This document shows, piece after piece, positions 58,353 to 64,000 of a stretch of 64,000 nt of DNA. This DNA is from Phenylobacterium sp. NIBR 498073 (lineage in GTDB: Bacteria > Pseudomonadota > Alphaproteobacteria > Caulobacterales > Caulobacteraceae): positions 1,054,001-1,118,000 of the forward strand of contig NZ_CP114599.1 of the NCBI RefSeq assembly GCF_027286305.1. Reading direction: 5' to 3'. Every line of letters begins with the position of its first letter. Position 1 is the stretch's first letter. A program made the translations under genes and the position numbers. The notes beneath the pieces are model-generated. The model was not told the origin of the DNA, made no database searches, and saw only the letters and a program-made list of their open reading frames with translations.

Positions 58353-59236
58353 GCGCGTCGGCGCGAGGCGGCCTGGGACAGGACCACGCCGAAGAGGGCG
58401 ATGGCGCCGCCCAGCGCCTGCAGCGGACCGAGCGCTTCGGAGAACAGCAGCCAGCCGAGCAGGGCGGCGACCACCGGCTGGATCAGCACCACCACCGAGG
58501 CGGTGGCGGCCGGCAGCCGGCCGAGCGCCCAGGCGATCGAGCCCTGGCCAGCGACGTGCATGACCCCCAGGCCGAGGACTGCGCCCCAGCCGCCGAGCGT
58601 CAGCGGCAGGACGTTCTCGCCCATCAGGACGGCGGCGACCAGCAGCAGCGGGGCGCTGGCGGCGCTGGACCAGAACATCACCCGCGCAGCCCCGACGCTG
58701 CGGCGGGCGGCGCTGATGGCCAGGAAGTATAGCGCGTACCAGAGCGCCGTGGTCAGGGCCAAGGTGTCGCCCAGCGGCGGGTTGGCGCCGGGCGCGTGGG
58801 CGCCACGTCCGACGGCCATCAGCCAGGCGCCGGCGACGGCCAGGGTCACGGCGGCGACGAACAGCTTGGCCGGCCGCTGCTTGAGGAAGATCCAGGCCGC
58901 GGCGGTGACCACCACTGGCGTCAGGTTGGTCAGCACCGTGGCGTTGGCCACCGAGGTGAAGTGGATGCTGTAGTGCCAGAAGCCGAGGTCGCAGGCGAAG
59001 GCCAGGCCCGCCAGCAGGGCGAAGCGGTTGGGGCGTCCGACCCCGCCGTCGGTGCGCAGCGCCATCAGGCCGAGCAGCGGCATGGCGAAGGCCACGCGCC
59101 AGAAGCCGACCGCGGCCGGGCCGGCGTCGGCCAGCCGCACCAGGATCGGCGCCAGGCCGATGATCGCCGCGCCGGCGACCAGCACCGCCAGCGCCTGGGC
59201 CTGGCCGCGGTCGCGCGAGGCCGTCATCTCAGTCAA
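58349..59236 (-). CDS. EamA/DMT-superfamily exporter
   Basis: A 295-residue membrane protein with ten helices in two EamA repeats. The first repeat begins VAGAAIIGLAPILVRL, with F-W-R-V-A-F-A after it; the second ends PVVAALLGWLLFSEALGPLQ. Such carriers export amino acids, nucleosides or other metabolites; the substrate is unknown. It overlaps the end of gluQ by 8 bases if the first ATG is used, or 2 less triplets at the next. Convergent 4-base overlap with the oxygenase gene. Confidence 0.85.
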   Translation of the reverse strand: MTEMTASRDRGQAQALAVLVAGAAIIGLAPILVRLADAGPAAVGFWRVAFAMPLLGLMALRTDGGVGRPNRFALLAGLAFACDLGFWHYSIHFTSVANATVLTNLTPVVVTAAAWIFLKQRPAKLFVAAVTLAVAGAWLMAVGRGAHAPGANPPLGDTLALTTALWYALYFLAISAARRSVGAARVMFWSSAASAPLLLVAAVLMGENVLPLTLGGWGAVLGLGVMHVAGQGSIAWALGRLPAATASVVVLIQPVVAALLGWLLFSEALGPLQALGGAIALFGVVLSQAASRRRA

Positions 59237-60074
59237 ATCCCATCTCCGCTCGCAGCTCGCCGGGGCTCACGCCGCGGGCGCGCAGGTCGCGCAGCGTCTC
59301 GGCGTGGTCGCGCTTGGCGAAACGCTTTCCATCGGGACCGGTCAACAGGCGATGATGGCGATAGATGGGCGTCGGCAGGTCGAGCAAGGCCTGCAGCAGC
59401 CGCTGGACGTGCGCGGCCTCGAACAGATCCTGTCCGCGGATCACGTGGGTGACGCCCTGCAGCGCGTCGTCGACCACGACGGCCAGATGGTAGGCGACCC
59501 CGACGTCCTTGCGCGCCAGCACGACGTCGCCGCCCGCCAGGCCCGGGTCGATGGCGACGGTCCCATGCTCGCCGCCGGGGCCTTCGCCTTCCTCGACGAA
59601 ACTCAGCGGGCGGCCGGCGAGGGCCTGCTCGGCGGCGTCGAGCGAGAGCCGCCAGGCGAAGGGGCTGCCGGCGGCCAGGCGCTCGGTTTCCTCAAGGGGC
59701 GGCAGCGGCCCGCCGCGGAAGGTCTCGGCCCGCCCGTGCGGGGCGCTGGCGGCGGCCTGGGCCAGTTCCTTGCGGGTGCGGAAGCAGCGATAGGTCAGGT
59801 GGTCGGCGGTGAGCGCGGCGAGGGCGGCTTGATAGTCGTCGAGATGCTCGGACTGGCGGCGGACCGGGGATTCCCAGGCGATGCCGAGCCAGTCGAGGTC
59901 CTCGTAGATGGCGTCCTCGAACTCGCGCCGGCTGCGGGTGACGTCGATGTCCTCGATGCGCAGGATGAAGCGCCCGCCCACGGCGCGAGCGGCCTCGAAC
60001 GCGGTCAGGGCCGAAAAGGCGTGGCCACGATGCAGGTAGCCGGTCGGCGAGGGGGCGAAGCGGGTGACGAACAC
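59229..60074 (-). CDS. gluQ: Glutamyl-Q tRNA(Asp) synthetase
   Basis: A 281-residue truncated class I synthetase that attaches glutamate to queuosine of tRNA-Asp. The HIGH-type motif is LHRGHAFSA (H-R-G-H) at about 14-21, and the KMSKS-type motif is GKRFAKRDHA. It lacks the anticodon-binding domain of GltX. The zinc-binding cysteines of E. coli GluQRS are mostly missing: the segment reads Y-R-C-F-R-T-R without the second C-x-C pair. A TetR gene lies 10 bases upstream on the same strand. Confidence 0.9.
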   Translation of the reverse strand: MFVTRFAPSPTGYLHRGHAFSALTAFEAARAVGGRFILRIEDIDVTRSRREFEDAIYEDLDWLGIAWESPVRRQSEHLDDYQAALAALTADHLTYRCFRTRKELAQAAASAPHGRAETFRGGPLPPLEETERLAAGSPFAWRLSLDAAEQALAGRPLSFVEEGEGPGGEHGTVAIDPGLAGGDVVLARKDVGVAYHLAVVVDDALQGVTHVIRGQDLFEAAHVQRLLQALLDLPTPIYRHHRLLTGPDGKRFAKRDHAETLRDLRARGVSPGELRAEMGFD

Positions 60075-60084
60075 CCGATCAGCT

Positions 60085-60714
60085 TTATCCCTGGTGGGTC
60101 TTGCCGAAAATGCCCATGTGCTCGAACACGCCGCGCAGGAAGGCGTCGTCGCCGCCCAGCGACTCCTTCAGATGGTCGAACTGCCGGAAGGAAAACATCT
60201 CGGCCAGGCCGTGAGCCGCGCTCCAGGCCGCGGTCGTGGCCAGCTCGAGTTCCTGTTCGTCCATCGGGCCGGCGCCGGCCTCGATCAGGGTGTCGCGCAC
60301 CTGACAGTAGGCGCTGTCGTTCTGCGCGTGGACGTGCTCGGGCAGGCTGTCCTTGTCGCGCGAGCAGTCGTACATCACCCGATAGAGGGCGGGGTTGTCG
60401 CGGGCGAAGCGGACATAGGCGACGCCAAGCGAGGTGAGCTTGTCGCGCACCGAGGTCTGGCTGGCGCGGGCCTGGGTCATCTGATCGTTGAGCAGGTCCC
60501 ACCCCTCGTGGGCGACGGCCTCGAGCAGATCGCTCTTGTCCTTGAAGTGGTGGTAGGGCGCGGCCGGGCTGACCCCGGCTTCGCGCGCCACGGCCCGCAG
60601 CGACAGCGCCGTCGGCCCCTCGGACTCCAGCAGCCGCTGGGCCGCGTCGATCAGCGCGCGGCGCAGGTCGCCATGGTGGTAAGGGCGATTGTCGGCGGCT
60701 GCAGCTTCTCTCAT
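60085..60714 (-). CDS. TetR-family repressor with WHG C-terminal domain
   Basis: A 209-residue repressor. The helix-turn-helix is at about residues 37-57 (LSLRAVAREAGVSPAAPYHH), followed by F-K-D-K-S-D-L-L. The C-terminal domain contains AAWSAAHGLAEM, the W-x-x-x-H-G signature of the WHG type. The ATG at 60714 is 21 bases from the first of two 19-bp palindromes in the divergent promoter region. The likely targets are its own gene, the microprotein gene at 60848 and the second microprotein gene at 62254, all near the same palindrome type. gluQ follows 10 bases downstream. Confidence 0.88.
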   Translation of the reverse strand: MREAAAADNRPYHHGDLRRALIDAAQRLLESEGPTALSLRAVAREAGVSPAAPYHHFKDKSDLLEAVAHEGWDLLNDQMTQARASQTSVRDKLTSLGVAYVRFARDNPALYRVMYDCSRDKDSLPEHVHAQNDSAYCQVRDTLIEAGAGPMDEQELELATTAAWSAAHGLAEMFSFRQFDHLKESLGGDDAFLRGVFEHMGIFGKTHQG

Positions 60715-60734
60715 AGCGGTCACTCTAAAACTGA

Positions 60735-60785
60735 ATCTGGACGCCGTAAAGATCATCTTGACGACGTTCAGATCGCTGTTATCTT
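60735..60785. promoter_or_regulatory. Tandem 19-bp TetR operators with divergent promoters
   Basis: Site 1 is ATCTGGACGCCGTAAAGAT (60735-60753) and site 2 is ATCTTGACGACGTTCAGAT (60755-60773). They share the pattern ATCTGnACGnCGTnCAGAT and are centred 20 bp apart, so on the same face of DNA. Site 2 covers a TTGACG box (60758-60763) with TATCTT (60780-60785) 16 bases on, towards the microprotein. Site 1 covers a TTTACG box on the other strand (60750-60745), towards the tetR gene. Confidence 0.82.
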
Positions 60786-60847
60786 AGCGGTGTTCAAATT
60801 ACAAAGCCCTCGCTCCCCCGAGGGTGCCAACTTGGAAGGTGTGTGTG

Positions 60848-60961
60848 ATGTCTCTCGCTCGTTTCCATCGTTTCGAACGTCTCTTCGACCGTATTGCGCC
60901 GGTCGTGCTGATCGCCCTGAGCGTCAGCCTTGCGGGCGCTACGCTCGCTGTCGGCGCGTAA
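60848..60961 (+). CDS. Membrane microprotein, 37 aa
   Basis: A 37-residue gene too short for normal annotation. An N-terminal basic part with R-F-x-R-F-E-R-L-F-D is followed by one hydrophobic helix (APVVLIALSVSLAGATLAVG). It is clearly related to the 35-residue protein at 62254: both have R-[LI]-F-D, then V-V-x-I-A-x-S-x-x-L-A-G-A-T-x-x-V-G-A, with 16 of 30 aligned residues identical. AAGGTG lies before the ATG. It is preceded by tandem TetR-type operators and followed by a strong terminator, so it is a complete small transcript. Confidence 0.72.
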   Translation: MSLARFHRFERLFDRIAPVVLIALSVSLAGATLAVGA

Positions 60962-60987
60962 ACGGCCGATCTTCCAGTCAGTGTCGA

Positions 60988-61015
60988 AAGGGGGCCGGCT
61001 TCGGCCCCCTTTTTG
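60988..61015 (+). terminator. Terminator of the first microprotein gene
   Basis: AGGGGGCCG (60989-60997) pairs with CGGCCCCCT (61002-61010) over a GCTT loop, followed by TTTTTG. It lies 28 bases after the microprotein stop and supports a separate, very short mRNA. Confidence 0.92.
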
Positions 61016-61065
61016 TTGCGCGATCCTCTAAGGGCAGGGCCTTATCCAGTCTCGGGGAGGGGCGG

Positions 61066-62121
61066 ATGTCTCGCGATCTACTTGGCGACATGTTCGGCGC
61101 GCTGGCGACTGATCGCCAGGAGGCGGCGCGCGTGGCGTTGCGACAGGTGGCCGGTCGGCGGTCGATTTCCAGCCTCTCGTCGGTATCGGGCGGTGCGTCG
61201 GGCGCAGCGATATTCCGCGCCGAGATCGAGGGGCGGAGCTATCTGCTGCGGGTGGAGGGCCCCGAGCTTCCGGGCTTGCCGCGCAATCCACATCGGCACG
61301 AATGCGCGCGGCTGGCCGCCGAGGCCGGGATCGCCCCGGCCATTCGCCATCTCGACGAGACGTCGGGGGTCATGGTGACCGACTTCGTCGAAGCGCAGCC
61401 ATTGGAGGCGTTTCCAGGAGGAGAGCTGGCGCTGGCGCGGGCGCTCGGCGAGCTTGTCCATCGGGTCCAGTCCGGCCCCGCGTTCCCGCCGCTGGTCGAC
61501 TATCTGGAGTTGATGGAACGACGGCTGGCAGGTCTTGTAACCTCTGGGCGGTTCGTCGCCGGGGCTCTGGACCCCCATGGTGAGCGTCTCGCGGCCATCC
61601 GGCTGGCGCGGCAGGAAGAGCCGCCGTCGCTGGCGCCGAGCCACAACGACCCCAATCGCGGCAACATCCTGTTCGACGGTCAGAGACTCTGGCTGATCGA
61701 CTGGGAGTCCGCCTACCGCAACGACCCTTTCGTAGACGTCGCGATCATGCTCGACAGCCTGGCGAGCGGCCCCGCGTTCGAGGCCGGCCTGCTGGAGGCC
61801 TGGCTCGGCCGGGCCCCGAACGCGACCGATCGGCGGCGTCTGGAACTGGCCCGTTCGCTCGCGCGACTCTACATGGCCTGCTTCCTGCTCGACATCGGAC
61901 CGCCGGCGGCTGCGGCCGCCGCCATCGACGCGCTGGATCCGGCCGACGTGCTAGGGGCGATCATCGCCGGCAGGCTGGCCCCGGGCACGCCCGAGACGGC
62001 GCAGGCTCTGGGGCGGATCTATCTGAGCGGCTTCCTGACTGGCGCGGCCGTGCCGGGTCTGGCCGCGGCCGTCTCCGCCGCCATGGGACTGCCGAAGGCG
62101 AGCTGGGACCCGCCTGCATAG
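61066..62121 (+). CDS. Choline/aminoglycoside-type phosphotransferase
   Basis: A 351-residue protein kinase-like-fold phosphotransferase. The catalytic loop is PSHNDPNRGNILF (H193, N194, D195, N200) and the magnesium motif is LWLIDWESA (D212), close to bacterial choline/ethanolamine kinases (LicA type). The N-lobe has S-G-G-A-S-G-A-A-I-F and the nucleotide lysine appears replaced in L-L-R-V-E-G. GGGGAGG precedes the ATG. It lies between the two microprotein genes and has no palindrome of its own; an open frame extending upstream to 60064 is not used. Confidence 0.83.
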   Translation: MSRDLLGDMFGALATDRQEAARVALRQVAGRRSISSLSSVSGGASGAAIFRAEIEGRSYLLRVEGPELPGLPRNPHRHECARLAAEAGIAPAIRHLDETSGVMVTDFVEAQPLEAFPGGELALARALGELVHRVQSGPAFPPLVDYLELMERRLAGLVTSGRFVAGALDPHGERLAAIRLARQEEPPSLAPSHNDPNRGNILFDGQRLWLIDWESAYRNDPFVDVAIMLDSLASGPAFEAGLLEAWLGRAPNATDRRRLELARSLARLYMACFLLDIGPPAAAAAAIDALDPADVLGAIIAGRLAPGTPETAQALGRIYLSGFLTGAAVPGLAAAVSAAMGLPKASWDPPA

Positions 62122-62143
62122 TTCCATGCATTTCTGAATAGCT

Positions 62144-62204
62144 TACATTGTAAAATGTATCTGTACATCGTTCAGATGTGGGCCTATCTAAACATCGTCC
62201 AGAT
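62144..62204 (+). promoter_or_regulatory. Paired TetR-type operators before the second microprotein gene
   Basis: Two 19-bp palindromes, ATCTGTACATCGTTCAGAT (62159-62177) and ATCTAAACATCGTCCAGAT (62186-62204), match the pattern at 60735-60773; they agree with each other at 16 of 19 positions. Just before them TACATT-gtaa-AATGTA (62144-62159) is another small dyad in AT-rich DNA and may hold the promoter. They start 95 bases before the ATG at 62254. Confidence 0.75.
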
Positions 62205-62253
62205 GGACCTGGGCCGGCGCCGCCGCCCCGGATCAACCAAGGGAGTGCAGATC

Positions 62254-62361
62254 ATGACCATCCTCAGCCAACTCGGCCGCATCTTCGACGCCAGCGTCAG
62301 CGTCGTCTTCATCGCCATCAGCCTGGGCTTGGCCGGCGCCACCGCCGTAGTTGGCGCCTGA
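62254..62361 (+). CDS. Membrane microprotein, 35 aa (paralogue)
   Basis: A 35-residue gene with an N-terminal amphipathic part (TILSQLGRIFDA) and one hydrophobic helix ending L-A-G-A-T-A-V-V-G-A. It is paralogous to the 37-residue protein at 60848. AAGGGAG precedes the ATG at a normal distance. The longer in-frame reading from 62155 runs through the operators and is rejected. A GC-rich dyad (CCCCGTCCG with CGGACGGGG, about 62378-62410) follows but has no T run. Confidence 0.7.
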   Translation: MTILSQLGRIFDASVSVVFIAISLGLAGATAVVGA

Positions 62362-62580
62362 TGCTTGGGCAGCGCGCCCCGTCCGCCCGGACCTGCGCCT
62401 CCGGACGGGGCCGCCGAGCTTCATTTCATGGAGCTGTCTCAAAAACCGGCCTATAATTCCCTGGCTACGGGAATTCCCCCAGTGGGCGATTCGCCGAGCG
62501 CTCGGATCGCGAAAGGGGGCCTGTCTTCAGTCTCTACGCGTACGACATAGGGGGGACCGCCCCCGCCCGGAGGGCCGACC
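62362..62580. other. Gap between the second microprotein and the HNH gene
   Basis: About 219 bp without a convincing gene. It contains the GC-rich dyad after the microprotein, a GGGAATTCCC palindrome at about 62469-62478, and GC-rich DNA leading to the HNH start. No promoter was assigned. Confidence 0.4.
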
Positions 62581-63141
62581 ATGCAGGTGCTTAACCACCC
62601 GCCGTCCGGCTGGCCCTGCCTTGTGCTGAATGCGGACTTCCGTCCCCTCAGCTACTATCCGCTGTCCCTCTGGCCGTGGCAGGAGGTGATCAAGGCGGTG
62701 TTCCTCGATCGCGTCGACGTCGTCTCGACCTACGATCAGGAAGTCCACTCTCCATCCTTCGCGATGAAGCTGCCCAGCGTGGTGTCGCTCAAGCACTACG
62801 TGCCGCAGGATCGGCCGCCGGCCTTCACCCGCTTCAACCTGTTCCTGCGCGATGCCTTCAGCTGCCAGTATTGCACGGCCGGCGAGGAGCTGACCTTCGA
62901 CCACGTGGTGCCGCGCTCGCGCGGCGGGCGCACGACCTGGGAAAACATCGTCACGGCCTGCGCGCGCTGCAACCTGATGAAGGGCGGGCGCACCCCGCAC
63001 GAGGCGCACATGCACCCGTTCAATGCGCCGCGCCGCCCGAGCGCTCACGAGCTGCAGGAGCGCGGCCGCAGGTTCCCGCCGCATCACCTGCACAAGAGCT
63101 GGCTCGACTACCTCTACTGGGACATCGAGCTGGAGGCCTAG
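62581..63141 (+). CDS. HNH endonuclease
   Basis: A 186-residue protein with the HNH core: zinc cysteines C95 and C98 (CQYC), catalytic D107-H108 in TFDHVVPRSRGG, N122 in W-E-N-I-V, and the second cysteine pair C127/C130 in ACARCN. The N-terminal 85 residues (VLNADFRPLSYYPLSLWPW) are the usual extension of the stand-alone HNH family common in Alphaproteobacteria, which has no known restriction partner. It is convergent with the monooxygenase gene with a 4-base overlap. Confidence 0.9.
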   Translation: MQVLNHPPSGWPCLVLNADFRPLSYYPLSLWPWQEVIKAVFLDRVDVVSTYDQEVHSPSFAMKLPSVVSLKHYVPQDRPPAFTRFNLFLRDAFSCQYCTAGEELTFDHVVPRSRGGRTTWENIVTACARCNLMKGGRTPHEAHMHPFNAPRRPSAHELQERGRRFPPHHLHKSWLDYLYWDIELEA

Positions 63142-64000
63142 ATCAGCATCGAGTTCGGCGGCAGGCCGATCAGGCTGCGGCCGTGCAGCTCATTGGCGGT
63201 GTCGACGTCGAAGACGACGTGGCTCGACAGCACGTTGAGGTCGCGCACCGACCGCTGGAACGGCTGGTCAAGCATCTGGGCGCTGGAGCCGGCGGATTCG
63301 CCGAGCAGCGCGACCGCCTCGCGGCAGACCGAGACGGCGTAGGCGATCAGGGCGCGGGTGCGCACTCGTTCGGCCACCTGTTCATCGCCCCCCAGCGCGC
63401 CGGCCGCGACGTTGTCGCGACCGGCCTGGCGGATGATCCCCTCGGCGGCGTCGATCATGGCGCTGGCCCGGCCGAGCCGCATCTGGGCGGCGGGCTTGTC
63501 GCCCTGGTTGGAAAGGCCGCCCATTCGCACGTGGCCGGCCAGTCGTTCGCGATAGGCGCCGAGCGCGCAGCGCGCCGCCCCCACCGCCGAGATCGCCGCC
63601 GTCATCGCCAGGAACGGCAGCATCGGCATGCTGTAGATCGGGTTCGCATAGCCGCGGGAGCCGGGCCCGCGGCCGGCGGCGATCAGATCGAAGCGCGCGG
63701 TGCGCGCCTCCGGCACGAAAAGGTTCTGGACGACGATGTCGTTGCTGCCGGTGCCGACCATGCCGGCGACGCGCCAGGTGTCGAGCACGCGGGCGTCCCC
63801 GGCCGGCAGCAGGCAGCTCAGCAATCGCGGCGGCCCCTCGTCGCCGGTCAGCAGCGCGCTGCCGACGATCCAGTCGGCGTGCATGACGCCGGTGCCCCAT
63901 TTCCAGTGCGCGGTGACCTTGTAGCCGCCGGGGACGCGCACGGCCTGGCCGGGCGGGGCGCTGACCACCGGGGCGACGACATAGGGATAGTCGCCGCCGA
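63138..64000 (-). CDS. Acyl-CoA-dehydrogenase-fold flavin monooxygenase, N-terminus outside window
   Basis: The frame runs through the window's end, so the N-terminus is missing. The visible 287 residues include VPGGYKVTAHWKWGTGVMHADWIVG, here quoted as its parts GGYKVTAHWKWGTG and H-A-D-W, the flavin-facing beta-domain pattern of the HsaA/DszC/HpaB-like oxygenase group rather than of classical acyl-CoA dehydrogenases. The C-terminal four-helix part ends with H-V-V-F-D-V-D-T-A-N-E-L-H-G-R. Such enzymes hydroxylate aromatic or sulfur compounds with reduced FMN from a separate reductase. Substrate unknown. Confidence 0.82.
   Translation of the reverse strand, partial: GGDYPYVVAPVVSAPPGQAVRVPGGYKVTAHWKWGTGVMHADWIVGSALLTGDEGPPRLLSCLLPAGDARVLDTWRVAGMVGTGSNDIVVQNLFVPEARTARFDLIAAGRGPGSRGYANPIYSMPMLPFLAMTAAISAVGAARCALGAYRERLAGHVRMGGLSNQGDKPAAQMRLGRASAMIDAAEGIIRQAGRDNVAAGALGGDEQVAERVRTRALIAYAVSVCREAVALLGESAGSSAQMLDQPFQRSVRDLNVLSSHVVFDVDTANELHGRSLIGLPPNSMLI

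Noticed and set aside
60064-61065. Extension of the phosphotransferase frame upstream, through the TetR gene and the microprotein terminator
   Set aside because: It is antisense to tetR and crosses a strong terminator; the ATG at 61066 has GGGGAGG and matches the family length.
62155-62253. Extension of the 35-aa microprotein from an ATG at 62155
   Set aside because: It runs through the operator palindromes; the paralogue at 60848 has no such extension and the ATG at 62254 has AAGGGAG.
1-64000. CRISPR arrays, prophage, insertion sequences, tRNA and rRNA genes
   Set aside because: No regularly spaced repeats, transposase or phage motifs, cloverleaf-type or rRNA sequences were seen on reading; a dedicated tRNA/RNA search was not possible here.

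Overview
The window is chromosomal DNA of a very GC-rich alphaproteobacterium, most likely of the Caulobacteraceae (Caulobacter/Phenylobacterium group). The support is indirect: codon usage, the petABC and petP/petR-ilvE gene sets, many short-chain dehydrogenase/crotonase/dienelactone-hydrolase genes, GTGA/ATGA start-stop overlaps, and families of short palindromic intergenic repeats. No phage, insertion sequence, CRISPR array, rRNA or tRNA gene was seen. About 80 genes fill the 64 kb densely on both strands.

Layout. 1-7 kb: end of a metallo-beta-lactamase-fold gene, a crotonase-SDR-SDR operon, a TfoX-like/GNAT pair, a cation-efflux gene divergent from its MerR regulator, and a TetR/tautomerase pair. 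7-13 kb: small hypothetical genes, GNAT acetyltransferases, an SDR and an MFS exporter. 12.5-15.3 kb: a tightly overlapping DUF1285-NUDIX-DUF6111-CCA-transferase operon. 16-21 kb: hemF-trmL facing the petABC operon (cytochrome bc1 complex). 21-26 kb: a TPR protein, a duplicated retropepsin-like protein and two dienelactone hydrolases. 26-31 kb: ychF, pth, rplY, a lipoprotein and prs. 31-38 kb: a Ca2+/H+ antiporter-like protein, an MscS channel, the lgt-midA-pgeF operon, ubiK, ybjN and proC. 38-42.5 kb: a sensor kinase, petR-like and petP-like regulators, and ilvE. 43-47.5 kb: folB, a folM-like gene, a 26-residue membrane peptide, a LysR remnant and an SMP-30 protein. 47.6-53.3 kb: an aldehyde dehydrogenase, an esterase and divergent bioA / bioFD. 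53-60 kb: nhaA, selO, a TetR/Rieske-oxygenase pair, an EamA exporter and gluQ. 60-64 kb: a TetR gene, two paralogous membrane microproteins, a choline-kinase-like phosphotransferase, an HNH nuclease and the C-terminal part of an acyl-CoA-dehydrogenase-fold monooxygenase.

The most promising unusual signal is at 60.1-62.4 kb. A WHG-type TetR repressor is divergent from a 37-codon single-helix microprotein gene. A second, related 35-codon gene lies 1.3 kb further on, beyond a phosphotransferase gene. Both microprotein genes are preceded by pairs of 19-bp palindromes of one type (consensus ATCTGnACnnCGTnCAGAT), which suggests that one repressor controls a small-peptide regulon. Other clean palindromes lie between 6194/6817 (TetR/tautomerase), 4875/5609 (CDF/MerR), upstream of the aldehyde dehydrogenase and upstream of petA.
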